Notes: generated by a model not told the origin, from the sequence alone. Shown: positions 45,708 through 55,585, counted from the first letter of the stretch. The stretch is DNA of 64,000 nucleotides from Ureibacillus massiliensis 4400831 = CIP 108448 = CCUG 49529 (GCF_000772965.1 NZ_JPVQ01000006.1:61581-125580), one strand, 5' to 3'. Made by a program: numbers and translations.

Positions 45708-46196
45708 TTAGATTGCGATAAAAAACACAATAATCATGACTATTTGCAATATACCTTTTGTAATGACCGATGTGATAAAACCTATTAGTGAACCAATTCC
45801 TGATTTAATTGCTTGCATGAAATTGAATTTTGTAACTATTAATTCTCCTACTACCGCGCCCAAAAATGGTCCTATTAATATTCCAGCGAATGGGATGATG
45901 AAAGGCCCGACTAACAACCCAATAGTGCTTCCCCATATCCCTGCTTTTGTACCACCAAACTTTTTTACACCAATTAAATTCGATACTGTATCTGCTACAA
46001 ATAGTAGAATAACAAGTAATATTTCGATTACCCAAAACCACCAACTATAAACACTAAAGGAGTAAAACAATCCGTAGATGATGAAGCCTAGCAATATAAA
46101 TAGAACTGACGGTATGATTGGGTAAACAAGGCCAACAAAAGCGATGACAAAACTTGCAATGATTAAAGCCCATGCAATGATATCCAAGGTAGACAT
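45708..46196 (-). CDS. yqgC: YqgC-like DUF456 membrane protein
   Basis: A 162-residue membrane protein with four or five helices and Gly-rich turns ([35 protein letters not shown]), fitting DUF456. Function unknown. Divergent from yqgB and upstream of sodA in the same order as B. subtilis. Confidence 0.85.
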   Translation of the reverse strand: MSTLDIIAWALIIASFVIAFVGLVYPIIPSVLFILLGFIIYGLFYSFSVYSWWFWVIEILLVILLFVADTVSNLIGVKKFGGTKAGIWGSTIGLLVGPFIIPFAGILIGPFLGAVVGELIVTKFNFMQAIKSGIGSLIGFITSVITKGILQIVMIIVFFIAI

Positions 46197-46329
46197 CTCC
46201 TCTTCCTACTTCTTTTAAAATTACGAATTTAAATTTATAAAAGTTTCAATAGTAACTTGAAAAACCGACAACTATTTATTTTTCTATTTTCATGAATTTC
46301 ATGGTAAACTTTCGAATGGAGGAGAAAAG

Positions 46330-46848
46330 ATGGTAAAACATTCACAACTTTTTATTGATAGTTTAATACACCCTAAAAAATTAGCGGGATATCGGATGCT
46401 TCCAATCGGTAAAACCATTCAATATGTTTTTATTTTAATTACTTTAGTAATGATATTTTCATTTACTCAATTTGTCATGGGAATGTCTACTACCGATACT
46501 AATACTTATAATATAGAGGGTCTAACACAATATGTTGAAGACATCCAATGGTTATTATATCCATTCGCACTATTAATCTTACTTATGACAACAACGGCTT
46601 TGATATTTTTACAAATTAGTGTTTATGCGTTTATTGGAGTTGGCATACTTAAATTAATAAAACGTCGTGGTGAATATCGACATGTGTGGCGATCATCTGC
46701 ACTAGCAATCACATGGGCTACTCTATTATCAATTCTATTTTCATTCATACCCATTCATGATGTGTTAGAAACAGTAATAGGAATTGTCATCACAATTATC
46801 CTACTTTTTATCGCATCTACGAAATATCCTAAAATGCCAAAAAAATAA
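46330..46848 (+). CDS. yqgB: YqgB-like DUF1189 membrane protein, short form
   Basis: A 172-residue protein opening SLIHPKKLAGYRMLPIGKTI, the DUF1189 N-terminus, followed by a helix, a brief external loop and three further helices. The usual DUF1189 protein is about 250 residues with a larger external domain between the first two helices; here that loop is only about 35 residues. Frame is intact, so it is a short variant and not a pseudogene. Confidence 0.78.
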   Translation: MVKHSQLFIDSLIHPKKLAGYRMLPIGKTIQYVFILITLVMIFSFTQFVMGMSTTDTNTYNIEGLTQYVEDIQWLLYPFALLILLMTTTALIFLQISVYAFIGVGILKLIKRRGEYRHVWRSSALAITWATLLSILFSFIPIHDVLETVIGIVITIILLFIASTKYPKMPKK

Positions 46849-46900
46849 TATGCATGAATCCCTTCTGTCTTCATATAGTGGAGTGAGGAGGGATTTTATT

Positions 46901-47236
46901 ATGCGTTATCTTATCATAACTGCTATCATTTTTATTTTAGCGACAGTTATTAAAATAGATTTAACTGATGGAACTCTACCATTAGCTTCATTTGACAATC
47001 CTAAAGCACAACAGCATTGTGAGAAACAATATACAATCAAAACTATTCCAGTTATAACTGAACTAGGAGATTCACCACAATCTCTCTTTGCAGCATATCC
47101 ATCAGAAGCTAACATTACACTTGCAGAACGTTTAGCAAAATTCTATGAATTAAACCCCCATTTACAAAAGCAAGCAATGGTTCCGGGCGAATTAATAAAA
47201 ATACCAGTTTATACTAGTGTGAAAAATATTTGTTAA
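46901..47236 (+). CDS. yqfZ: YqfZ-like LysM-type secreted protein
   Basis: A 111-residue protein with an N-terminal signal/anchor helix (YLIITAIIFILATVIKI) and a C-terminal LysM-like part (TLAERLAKFYELNPHLQ, then MVPGELIKIPVY). Corresponds to B. subtilis YqfZ by position beside ispG. Two cysteines flank the domain (QQHCEKQ and the C-terminal IC), which could pair. ATG 46901 follows GAGGAGGG. Confidence 0.78.
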   Translation: MRYLIITAIIFILATVIKIDLTDGTLPLASFDNPKAQQHCEKQYTIKTIPVITELGDSPQSLFAAYPSEANITLAERLAKFYELNPHLQKQAMVPGELIKIPVYTSVKNIC

Positions 47237-47347
47237 TTGTAATAAATTGCGCATATCCTTGTCTTTTTCTTTCTAACACTGATAAAATAGAGTGGCGATG
47301 GTACAATAAAATTTCATCAATGTACCTGTTAAAGGAGAGAATTTTTC

Positions 47348-48457
47348 ATGAGTGAAATAATTCACCGTACAAAAACACGTCCTGTACGTGTAGGTAATTT
47401 AACAATCGGTGGTAGTAACGAGCTATTTATCCAAAGTATGTGTACAACAAAGACACATGATGTTGAAGCGACAGTTGCTGAAATATTACGATTAGAAGAA
47501 GCAGGTTGTCAAATCGTGCGAGTAGCCGTTCCAGATGAGCGTGCTGCAAACGCAATCGCAGACATTAAAAAACGCATTCATATCCCACTTGTTGCGGATA
47601 TTCATTTTAACTATAAGCTTGCTTTAATGGCTATTGAAAATGGGATTGATAAAGTACGTATTAACCCAGGTAATATTGGTCGTCGTGAAAAAGTGGAAGC
47701 TGTTGTCAATGCAGCAAAAGCAAAAGGAATTCCAATCCGTATTGGAGTTAATGCTGGTTCATTAGAACGCCATATTTTAGAGAAATACGGCTATCCTACT
47801 GCTGATGGGATGGTAGAGTCGGCTTTACATCATATTAAAATATTAGAAGACTTAGATTTCCATGATATTATCGTTTCTATGAAAGCTTCTGATGTAAATC
47901 TCGCTATAGAAGCATATGAAAAAGCTTCAAAGGCATTTGACTACCCACTTCACTTAGGCATTACGGAATCAGGTACTTTATTTGCTGGTACTGTCAAATC
48001 AGCTGCAGGACTTGGGGCTATTCTTTCAAAAGGTATAGGAAATACGTTACGTATTTCATTATCTGCTGATCCAGTAGAAGAAGTTAAGGTGGCAAGAGAG
48101 TTATTAAAATCCTTTGGTCTAGCATCAAATATGGCGACATTAATTTCTTGCCCAACATGCGGACGTATTGAAATTGATTTAATCTCAATAGCAAACGAAG
48201 TAGAAGAATATATTTCTAAATTAAATGTTCCTCTTAAAGTGGCAGTGCTTGGCTGTGCAGTAAATGGGCCAGGAGAAGCGCGTGAAGCAGATATTGGTAT
48301 CGCAGGTGCCCGCGGAGAAGGACTTTTATTTATGAAAGGTAAAACAGTTCGTAAAGTACCAGAAGAAACAATGGTTGAAGAACTGAAAAAAGAAATTGAT
48401 AAACTAGCTGCAGAAATGGCAGAACAAAGAGAAAAAGCATCAAACACTCAATCTTAA
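47348..48457 (+). CDS. ispG: 4-hydroxy-3-methylbut-2-en-1-yl diphosphate synthase (flavodoxin)
   Basis: A 369-residue IspG. It converts MEcPP to HMBPP in the MEP isoprenoid pathway. The TIM-barrel part opens [16 protein letters not shown] and includes [13 protein letters not shown]; the 4Fe-4S site comes from SCPTCGR and [10 protein letters not shown]. Full length for the Bacillus type. The start follows AAAGGAGAG. Confidence 0.97.
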   Translation: MSEIIHRTKTRPVRVGNLTIGGSNELFIQSMCTTKTHDVEATVAEILRLEEAGCQIVRVAVPDERAANAIADIKKRIHIPLVADIHFNYKLALMAIENGIDKVRINPGNIGRREKVEAVVNAAKAKGIPIRIGVNAGSLERHILEKYGYPTADGMVESALHHIKILEDLDFHDIIVSMKASDVNLAIEAYEKASKAFDYPLHLGITESGTLFAGTVKSAAGLGAILSKGIGNTLRISLSADPVEEVKVARELLKSFGLASNMATLISCPTCGRIEIDLISIANEVEEYISKLNVPLKVAVLGCAVNGPGEAREADIGIAGARGEGLLFMKGKTVRKVPEETMVEELKKEIDKLAAEMAEQREKASNTQS

Positions 48458-48476
48458 GTAAAATAGGAGGTTTTAA

Positions 48477-49055
48477 ATGAAAGCTAAAGAAAAACCTCGA
48501 TTTGGAATAGATATTGATGGAACAGTAACAACACCAGATACACTTATTCCACATATCAATAAACAATACAATACAAACATCGTTCTAGATGATATTACGG
48601 AATACGATTTTTTATGTGCCTTTCCTCATCCAGTAGATCGCGATGAATTTTCTCGTTGGTTTAAGGAAAACGAAGCACATATGTACACTGTAAGTGAAAT
48701 TGCTAAGGATGCACAATCCATACTTCGCAATTGGCATTCCCTTTACGAGCTTGTCTATATTTCTGCTCGTGATACAAGTGTTTTACATGTAACCCATAAA
48801 TGGTTTGAGGAAAATAAAGTCCCCTACCATCACATTGAATTAGTAGGTAGTCATGATAAATTGCAGACGGCAAAAAAGCATAATGTGGAAGTGTTTTTTG
48901 AAGACAAACATGATAATGCAGTTGCCATTGCAGAAGAATTAAACATTCCGGTCCTATTGTTCAATACACCCTATAATCAAAATGCTGTTCCAAAAAACGT
49001 AGTACGGGTTAACAACTGGATTGAAGCAAACAATTGGATTAAGCGACATTTCTAA
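48477..49055 (+). CDS. yqfW: Putative 5'-nucleotidase of the HAD superfamily (YqfW)
   Basis: A 192-residue HAD hydrolase. GIDIDGTVTTPDT carries the DxDxT nucleophile motif; YISARDT is motif II; FFEDKHDNAV is motif IV. It belongs to the YqfW/5'(3')-deoxyribonucleotidase group. Cotranscribed with ispG (19-base gap, AGGAGG). In B. subtilis it separates ispG from zur. Confidence 0.88.
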   Translation: MKAKEKPRFGIDIDGTVTTPDTLIPHINKQYNTNIVLDDITEYDFLCAFPHPVDRDEFSRWFKENEAHMYTVSEIAKDAQSILRNWHSLYELVYISARDTSVLHVTHKWFEENKVPYHHIELVGSHDKLQTAKKHNVEVFFEDKHDNAVAIAEELNIPVLLFNTPYNQNAVPKNVVRVNNWIEANNWIKRHF

Positions 49056-49068
49056 ATGTAATTTAAGG

Positions 49069-49112
49069 TAACTCAAAATGGTTTACAAAAAGCCATTCTG
49101 AGTTACCTTTTC
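49069..49112 (+). terminator. Terminator after yqfW
   Basis: GGTAACTCAAAATGG and CCATTCTGAGTTACC form a long stem, followed by TTTTCATTTT. Confidence 0.85.
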
Positions 49113-49115
49113 ATT

Positions 49116-49244
49116 TTAAATATCCAATATTCCCCTAGTCCACCGATCAACAAAGGTTTCAAATGTTATTCCATAACGATTATAAATATCATGATAAACA
49201 AAATAAACTCCTAATTTTTCGAGAATGTCATCTTCAATTCTCAT
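49116..49244 (-). CDS. Unannotated 42-residue protein
   Basis: An ORF too short for the usual cut-off: ATG at 49244, stop at 49116. The ribosome site GAAAGGAAG lies 5 bases upstream. The protein (starts MRIEDDILEKLGVYFVYHDI, ends WTRGILDI) is soluble, slightly acidic, rich in aromatic residues and resembles nothing I know. It lies beside the yqfW terminator on the opposite strand. The good ribosome site and balanced composition make it credible. Confidence 0.5.
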   Translation of the reverse strand: MRIEDDILEKLGVYFVYHDIYNRYGITFETFVDRWTRGILDI

Positions 49245-49440
49245 TCTTTCTTCCTTTCGCTTTAGGTTTTCTTTTCGATAGTTTTTCGCACACTTACCCT
49301 ATGAATTAATCATTTTCATAGAATCCTCACATTTTGCAAAAAAATCCTATGATAATAGTGAGAAATTTAACATCTGCTATTAAATAAATTTCGCTATCAT
49401 TAAAGGCAATAAAGTGATTTTGTAGACTGGAGGTTTTCTT

Positions 49441-49941
49441 ATGAGAAAAATTAAAATAGCTAGCATTACAATTTTATTTACATTTCTTCTCACAGGTTGT
49501 GCTGAAAAAATAAATGAAATCACTGAAGCGATATCTGGGATTAATGCAGCTGCAGAAAGGGCCGCAAATGCAATTACTTTAGATGCACAAACAGTACGTA
49601 ATATTGAAATTGAGTATAAAAATAAATCTTTTACTGTAAATGAATTATTTACAACTATCTTACGTGATGTCCAATGGGAATATGAACAAAAGGAAGAAAA
49701 ACAACTATTAACTATAAAAGGAATTTGGCAAGAGGGGTTGTTTAATATGTATTCCATTACTATGGAAAAGAAAGAGAAATTGAAAAAGGAAGGTAAAGTA
49801 ATCGTTCAACTTGAAATTGTCAAAAATAAAATTCTCGATAATTCTACTCACGTCATATTAGAATTCAATGATGAGCACCTTGTTGAAGAAAAAGGTAAAG
49901 AGGCATTAATACATTTATTCGATTATTACATCAATATATAG
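49441..49941 (+). CDS. Lipoprotein of unknown function
   Basis: A 166-residue protein with signal peptide and lipobox FLLTGCAEK. A short Ala-rich helix follows (AISGINAAAERAANAITL), then a domain with TFTVNELFTTILRDVQWEYE-like strands (actual: SFTVNELFTTILRDVQWEYE) ending in YYINI. No recognised family. The start follows GGAGG by 8 bases. Monocistronic. Confidence 0.78.
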   Translation: MRKIKIASITILFTFLLTGCAEKINEITEAISGINAAAERAANAITLDAQTVRNIEIEYKNKSFTVNELFTTILRDVQWEYEQKEEKQLLTIKGIWQEGLFNMYSITMEKKEKLKKEGKVIVQLEIVKNKILDNSTHVILEFNDEHLVEEKGKEALIHLFDYYINI

Positions 49942-50049
49942 TTCATTAAGATTTATAAAAATTTTCTGTATATTCATACATTTTTTCTAGTAATCTTATT
50001 TTCATTTGTTATACTTATATATAATCATATTGATTTTAGGGGGACTGCC

Positions 50050-52239
50050 ATGTTATTACCAAATAAAATGCCCCTATCAAAGGAACAATTACTCTCTTTC
50101 GTATGCAATATCATTGACCAATCGAATTCATGTATTGCAATTATTGACCAGCAAGATTCAAACTTACCGATTCTTTATTATAATGAATCCTTTTCAGAGC
50201 TTACAGGATATATAAACAATGAGTTGATAGGTAAAAATTTACGGTCTTTAAGAGGTATTAAAACTGATCCTGAGATAGAATCTGAAATTGACCTTAACAT
50301 AAAAAGTCAACTACCTGTTGAAATAAATATCATACATTATCATAAAGACGGTTCGCCTTTTTGGAATTATTTATATTCCTTACCGATAAAAGACGAAACA
50401 AATGAGGTACAGTTTACTTTAATATGCTGTAAAAATATTACCGATCAAATGTTAGATAAAATGTTATCGAAATTGGAGCGGGAAGTATATGCAGAGCTCG
50501 ATAAAGGTGGAGATACAGAGGTAATATTACAACTCATCGCCCAAAAAATAGAAATGTATTATATTCGAAGTGTATATTGTGCCATTAGAGTTTTAGATTC
50601 TACTGGAGAGTTAAAGGTTGTTGCTACAGGTTCACTACCCTCAACTTTAATTGAATCAATAAATGCATATATTATTGAACCAACAGCTGGATTTAATGAA
50701 AAAGCTGTCTATATTGACAATGTTTCACATAAACAAATTGAATTGAATAACAACATCTATAATGATATATCCTCTTTGGAAGTTATATCATGTTGGACTA
50801 AGCCAATAGTTAATCAACATCATCATATACTAGGGAGTATTACAATCTATTTAAAAGACCAAGCATCACTGAAACAATCAGATTTGGAATTTTTAAACAA
50901 GCTATCTCCCATCATTACTCTCTCTTTAAAATATGCAGAGCAAAAACAAGAATTAGAAAGACTTGCTTTTTATGATATGAATACAGGAATTCCAAATCAA
51001 AACTATTTTTACACTAATTTAACAGAATGGATTGAAGGAGATTTTACTGGGATAATACTTATAATTCAACCTGGTGAATATTCTGGAATAGTTGATTTAT
51101 ATGGTAGAAAAACAGGAGACGAATTATTAATACAAATTGCAAATCGACTCAAAAACCACCAAAAAGTAGAGTGTAATGAGGATATCATTTATGGCCGATT
51201 TTCAAATTCGTCTATTATTACAGCCAAAAAAATTTACGATGACAAAATCGATTTATATGTTTCGAGATTGAGACAGGAGTTAACTACCTCTCCCTACGTC
51301 TTAGCAGATAGAGAAATGTTTATCAGCTTAAATATTGGAATTGCACATTTCGGAAATGGTGTTTTAATGGAAGAAAGTATTCGCCAAGCAGATATTGCAC
51401 TAACTAGCTCTAGAAAAAAATTCGGGACTGTTATCACTTTCTTTGAAGAAGAAACGAATAAGTTAATGCAGCAAGAGATGGATACGTTAAATCAATTAAT
51501 TCACGGGCTAAAAAATAATGAATTTTCTGCGTTTTTACAGCCTAAAGTGAATCTGAAAACTGCTGAAATTGAAGGGTTTGAGGCACTAGCTCGATGGCAC
51601 TCCCCTGTTTTAGGTTCGGTATCACCAGCTACCTTTATTCCTATTGCAGAATATAGTGGCAAAATAAGAGAAATTGATAACGCTATTCTTAAACAGGTTT
51701 TAAAATGGCAACAAGCTAGAAAAGAAAAAGGATTAAAACTTGTACCGGTTTCAGTCAACATTTCACCCGTACACTTTTACCATGATACGTTTGTTGATGA
51801 TTTCATTTCCTTAGTTCATCAATACCATATTAGCCCGGAATACATAAAAGTGGAGGTAACGGAGAATTTTGAGTTAGTTGACTTTGAGAAAGCTAAAAAT
51901 ATCTTGATGCGTTTAAAAGAATACGGTTATGAGAGCTCAATTGATGACTTTGGGGTTGGTTTTTCATCCTTAAGTTATTTACAACAGTTACCTTTTTCTG
52001 AAATAAAAATCGATCAATCATTTATAAGTAATATGAATAATGATGAAATGTTTGCGGTTGTCCAAACTATTATTCAGCTAGCTTCAAGATTAAAAATGCA
52101 TGCTGTTGCTGAAGGTATTGAGACTGTTGATCAATACAATCTATTAAAAAATATTGGATGTAATACTGGACAAGGCTATTATTTTCACAAACCAATGCCG
52201 ATAAATGAAGCTGAAAAATTATTGAATAACATTAAATAA
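50050..52239 (+). CDS. PAS - GAF - degenerate GGDEF - EAL protein (c-di-GMP phosphodiesterase)
   Basis: A 729-residue cytoplasmic protein. PAS (about 15-130; FSELTGYINNELIGKNL), GAF (about 140-290), GGDEF fold (about 305-465) with the signature replaced by GRFSNSS and no I-site, then a full EAL domain (about 475-725: FEALARWHS, NISPVHF, TENFE, DDFGVGFSSLSYL, IKIDQSF, EGIET, GQGYYF). Catalytic residues are intact. It is a longer paralogue of the protein at 22807-24486, with an added GAF domain. RBS AGGGGGA. Confidence 0.9.
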   Translation: MLLPNKMPLSKEQLLSFVCNIIDQSNSCIAIIDQQDSNLPILYYNESFSELTGYINNELIGKNLRSLRGIKTDPEIESEIDLNIKSQLPVEINIIHYHKDGSPFWNYLYSLPIKDETNEVQFTLICCKNITDQMLDKMLSKLEREVYAELDKGGDTEVILQLIAQKIEMYYIRSVYCAIRVLDSTGELKVVATGSLPSTLIESINAYIIEPTAGFNEKAVYIDNVSHKQIELNNNIYNDISSLEVISCWTKPIVNQHHHILGSITIYLKDQASLKQSDLEFLNKLSPIITLSLKYAEQKQELERLAFYDMNTGIPNQNYFYTNLTEWIEGDFTGIILIIQPGEYSGIVDLYGRKTGDELLIQIANRLKNHQKVECNEDIIYGRFSNSSIITAKKIYDDKIDLYVSRLRQELTTSPYVLADREMFISLNIGIAHFGNGVLMEESIRQADIALTSSRKKFGTVITFFEEETNKLMQQEMDTLNQLIHGLKNNEFSAFLQPKVNLKTAEIEGFEALARWHSPVLGSVSPATFIPIAEYSGKIREIDNAILKQVLKWQQARKEKGLKLVPVSVNISPVHFYHDTFVDDFISLVHQYHISPEYIKVEVTENFELVDFEKAKNILMRLKEYGYESSIDDFGVGFSSLSYLQQLPFSEIKIDQSFISNMNNDEMFAVVQTIIQLASRLKMHAVAEGIETVDQYNLLKNIGCNTGQGYYFHKPMPINEAEKLLNNIK

Positions 52240-52240
52240 A

Positions 52241-52271
52241 ACTCCACGTACTTGCCTAGCGTTCGTGGAGT
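52241..52271. terminator. Bidirectional terminator
   Basis: ACTCCACG and CGTGGAGT with a 15-base loop and T-run, between the EAL gene and the convergent esterase gene. Confidence 0.75.
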
Positions 52272-52278
52272 TTTTATA

Positions 52279-52908
52279 TTAATCAATTTTTATAAAGTTT
52301 AATAAATCATTGATGTTTTCAGGTGATACGCCATGCCCTACAGGATAGGTATTATATGATACAACTGCCCCGTTTTCTTCAAAAAATTGTTTACTTACCT
52401 CTGCCCACAAAATTGGAAAATCATAGTCATATTCTCCATGAGAGATAAAAATATTGGCATCATGAATATTTTGTCGATAATCAGACATTACAAAATCAGG
52501 GATATATCCACTTAAACTAATTGTCCCTGCTATTTCACTACCGAATATTAAAGATAGTGTATTCGTTACGACTGCCCCTTGGTTGAATCCCATGAGGTAA
52601 ACTTTACTTATATCTAGATTAAATTCTTCAATTGCCTCTAATATAAATTGCTTTGTAAAAATAATCATTTGATCGAATACTTTTTTATTTGGCTTTCCTT
52701 CTTCTTCAAACGTATAAAAGGCATAACCTGGAAAGTGAGTAATTGGTCCTCTCAAACTAAATATGTGGCATTTACCTTTTAGGGACTCGACAAGCTGAAG
52801 CAAATCTTCCTCATTACTTCCTAATCCATGAAATAAAAAGATTGCTGCATCACTTCCTTTACTTCTATCAGTTGGCGCAATATGTTGAAATGTATATGGT
52901 GATTTCAT
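52279..52908 (-). CDS. Carboxylesterase/phospholipase-like alpha/beta hydrolase with nucleophile replaced
   Basis: A 209-residue protein of the predicted-esterase (phospholipase/carboxylesterase) family: FLFHGLGSNEEDLL, FSLRGP, LMGFNQGAVV, HGEYDYDFP, and GHGVSPENI. The nucleophile elbow reads G-F-N109-Q-G instead of G-F-S-Q-G, while the Asp (D161) and His (H192) are kept. The codon is AAC. Hence either an inactive binder or a divergent enzyme. Length and fold are otherwise normal. Confidence 0.85.
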   Translation of the reverse strand: MKSPYTFQHIAPTDRSKGSDAAIFLFHGLGSNEEDLLQLVESLKGKCHIFSLRGPITHFPGYAFYTFEEEGKPNKKVFDQMIIFTKQFILEAIEEFNLDISKVYLMGFNQGAVVTNTLSLIFGSEIAGTISLSGYIPDFVMSDYRQNIHDANIFISHGEYDYDFPILWAEVSKQFFEENGAVVSYNTYPVGHGVSPENINDLLNFIKID

Positions 52909-53220
52909 GACGATTTTAATTTCCTTCCCAATTCATAATTCGTAAATTTAATTTTACCAAAATTACTCTACAATTGATAGAAACGAACATCTAATGAAAT
53001 TCCAAATAGTCTTCTGTATATTTAGCGAATTCTTTATCACAATAAAACTGTCCAATAAATTAGAATTCGTCTTAAATTCAGTAAATTTCAACCAATATAG
53101 TAAAATAGTACGTTATTATTTGTTTTTCATTGAAATATAATAAAATACGATAATTCTTACTTGACTTATATGTTTTATGCGAATAAAATTTAAAATTAGA
53201 TTCTTAAAGGAGGAAATCAA
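52909..53220. other. 312-base region upstream of tcyP
   Basis: No ORF. It holds the tcyP promoter and a fragment AAACTGTCCAATAA near 53047-53060 that resembles the left end of the repeat at 41586. Confidence 0.5.
53161..53189 (+). promoter_or_regulatory. tcyP promoter
   Basis: -35 TTGACT (53161-53166), 17 bp, -10 TAAAAT (53184-53189), 31 bases before the tcyP start; fits sigma-A. Confidence 0.75.
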
Positions 53221-54600
53221 ATGGATTTATATACAATAATAAATGTAGCAATATTACTCATACTACTTTTATTTCTACAATTTTTAAATAAAAAGCATGT
53301 AAAGTTTTCAAATCGCGTGTTTATTGGATTAGGGCTCGGGATTTTACTAGGTTTAGTGCTGCAATTAATTTATGGTGCTGATTCTGCTACAATCGGAAAT
53401 ACTGTCCCTTGGTATAACATAGTAGGTACAGGATATGTTAAATTACTTCAAATGGTTGCAATGCCCTTAGTATTCATATCCATTCTATCTGCATTTACGA
53501 AAATGAAGCTTGGTGCGAATTTAGGTAAAATTGCTGGATTTATTTTATTCATATTAATCGGTACTACGGCAATTTCAGCTGGAGTGGGGATACTTTCAGC
53601 AACAGTTTTCGACTTAGATGCTTCCGAATTAGTACAGGGAGAAAGCGAAATCGCACGTGGGGAAACATTGGAGGAACAATCAGGGACAGTTGCTTCATTA
53701 CCTGAACAAATTTTAACACTTTTCCCTGCAAATCCATTTTTAGATTTAACTGGCGCTAGAGCAACATCTACTATTGCTGTTGTTATATTTGCAGCATTTT
53801 TAGGATTCGCCTATTTGCGTATTGTCCGTAAAGATGAAGAGACTTCTAAAACAATTAAAAAAGGAATTGATGCTATTTACTCATTAGTAATGGGTATTGT
53901 GACAATCGTTTTACGCTTAACTCCATATGGTATATTAGCGATTATGGCTCGAACTGTTGCAACAAGTGATTTTGCAGCAATTTATAATTTAGGTAAATTT
54001 GTTATCGCTTCATATGTTGCATTAATTGCCGTATTTATTATTCACTTAATCATTATTTCGTTAACAGGGCTAAGTCCAATAATGTATTTAAAAAAGGTTT
54101 CTGAAACTTTACTATTTGCTTTTACTTCTCGTTCAAGTGCAGGGACTTTACCATTAAATTTAAAAACACAAACTGATCGTTTAGGCGTACCTGAGGGGAT
54201 TGCTAACTTTGCCGGTTCATTTGGCTTATCCATCGGTCAAAACGGTTGTGCCGGTGTTTATCCTGCTATGTTAGCTATTATGATTGCACCTACAGTGGGA
54301 ATTAACCCATTAGATCCTGGATTTATCGCAACGGTTATTTTAATAGTGGCTATCAGTTCATTTGGTGTAGCTGGTGTTGGTGGTGGTGCAACATTTGCAG
54401 CCATAATCGTTTTGTCTGCCTTAGATTTACCTGTAGCATTAGCTGGGGTATTAATTTCTGTTGAACCATTAATCGATATGGGCCGAACAGCATTGAATGT
54501 AAATGGCGCAATGGTTTCTGGTGTAACCACTTCCCGTTTAACTGGAGAACTTGATAAAGAAATTTTCAACAATCCAAACTATGATAAAGAATTAGCATAA
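53221..54600 (+). CDS. tcyP: L-cystine symporter TcyP-like
   Basis: A 459-residue sodium/proton:dicarboxylate-family symporter with about eight helices and two re-entrant loops. FTSRSSAGTLPLNL is the serine-rich hairpin; QNGCAGVYPAMLAIM the conserved substrate region. The N-terminus and KLLQMVAMPLVFISIL segment match YhcL/TcyP. It imports cystine. The start follows AAAGGAGGAA. B. subtilis tcyP is CymR- and S-regulated; I see no clear CymR site. Confidence 0.9.
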   Translation: MDLYTIINVAILLILLLFLQFLNKKHVKFSNRVFIGLGLGILLGLVLQLIYGADSATIGNTVPWYNIVGTGYVKLLQMVAMPLVFISILSAFTKMKLGANLGKIAGFILFILIGTTAISAGVGILSATVFDLDASELVQGESEIARGETLEEQSGTVASLPEQILTLFPANPFLDLTGARATSTIAVVIFAAFLGFAYLRIVRKDEETSKTIKKGIDAIYSLVMGIVTIVLRLTPYGILAIMARTVATSDFAAIYNLGKFVIASYVALIAVFIIHLIIISLTGLSPIMYLKKVSETLLFAFTSRSSAGTLPLNLKTQTDRLGVPEGIANFAGSFGLSIGQNGCAGVYPAMLAIMIAPTVGINPLDPGFIATVILIVAISSFGVAGVGGGATFAAIIVLSALDLPVALAGVLISVEPLIDMGRTALNVNGAMVSGVTTSRLTGELDKEIFNNPNYDKELA

Positions 54601-54619
54601 AGCCAATGAAATAAAATTA

Positions 54620-54660
54620 GCGACAAGGTTATTTATATAATCCTTATGTCGCTTTTTTTA
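54620..54660 (+). terminator. Terminator after tcyP
   Basis: GCGACAAGG and CCTTATGTCGC form a stem followed by TTTTTTTATT. Confidence 0.85.
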
Positions 54661-54821
54661 TTAGATTAAATTGTCGATTTCACATTTCAATAGCACCAAT
54701 ATGTTTTATTTTGAAAATTCCGAATTATAATTATAGAAATTTACCTTCAAAAAGCTTACACTTATATTATAAAAATACAAAGATATGAATTTTTTAGCAG
54801 TAAACCAATGAGGTGAGAATA

Positions 54822-55433
54822 TTGCATGATGGGATTACAGTTGATAGAAGTCTATTATATATAGAACAACATCATGTAGACAAATTTAAAACTATCGCGA
54901 AGAGTATGAAGGAATATAATGATTTAATTACAGATGGTGGACTAACAAAAGATGATTGCTGGATTATCGCATTTAATATTTGGCTTCTTCTTAATGCTGA
55001 TGATGAACATGACATAATGCAATCTGCAGAAAAAACAATATATTATCATGCCAATTTTATTATTTTAAATGCGACTATAAAAAGTAACTATTTTAAACTT
55101 TTTAAACGTGAAGGTTTATCAAGAGAATTACTTTATTTAGCATCTTTAAAAATCGCGAATGGCATTAACCAATGGATTTATCACGTCTTGGAGAGCAATA
55201 ATTTATTACATATAGTAGAAAAAAATAGAAAAAGATGTTATTTTGATGTTCATTTAAATAATTTCCAAGAAGTGAAAAATTTTTCTGAAGAACAAGCACA
55301 ATTTGTAAAAGCCTCTATTAAGGAGCTAAAAACTACCGATTCCTTTGAGTTAATGTTGAAAAATTGTAGCGAACAAATTGTCATGTTATATAGCTCCATT
55401 GTGAAAGAAAAGAATATTATTTATAAAAACTGA
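54822..55433 (+). CDS. Soluble helical protein of unknown function
   Basis: A 203-residue protein without membrane or signal segment, mostly helical: FKTIAKSMKEYNDLITDGGL, WIIAFNIWLLLNADDEHDI, LFKREGLSRELLYLASLKIA, then an FSEEQAQFV helix near the end. No family recognised. TTG 54822 (GAGGTG 6 bases upstream) is preferred to GTG 54813. Monocistronic, base composition like its neighbours. Confidence 0.6.
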   Translation: MHDGITVDRSLLYIEQHHVDKFKTIAKSMKEYNDLITDGGLTKDDCWIIAFNIWLLLNADDEHDIMQSAEKTIYYHANFIILNATIKSNYFKLFKREGLSRELLYLASLKIANGINQWIYHVLESNNLLHIVEKNRKRCYFDVHLNNFQEVKNFSEEQAQFVKASIKELKTTDSFELMLKNCSEQIVMLYSSIVKEKNIIYKN

Positions 55434-55585
55434 GGCAGGGACAAAAGTAAATTTTGTACATCGACGATTTCTTAATATGTATTGTAAATAGAAAAAAACA
55501 CCCCTAAATCGTTAGATTTGGTGTCTAACAATTTAGGGGCAGTTCAATCTCAAATTTTTCAGTTTGTCTACAGTCTTCTAGTTTT
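55434..55585. repeat. Mosaic repeat sharing pieces with the 41.6-42.0 kb element
   Basis: Plus-strand 55460-55499 (TTTCTTAATATGTATTGTAA and neighbours) matches the minus strand at 41918-41956 over about 38 of 40 bases. TTTGTCTACAGTCTT at 55564-55578 matches 41908-41922 in direct orientation. GAGGCAGGGACAAAAG at 55434-55449 resembles the element end. A strong hairpin lies in the middle. Confidence 0.65.
55501..55539 (-). terminator. Terminator of the cobalamin salvage operon
   Basis: CCCCTAAATCGTTAGA, 7-base loop, TCTAACAATTTAGGGG: a 16-bp stem with one mismatch. On the minus strand TGTTTTTTTC follows, as expected for termination after cblS. Confidence 0.85.

Noticed and set aside
47950..48447. 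Minus-strand ORF of 165 codons
   Set aside because: Shadow of ispG; Ser/Pro-rich antisense translation with no motifs.
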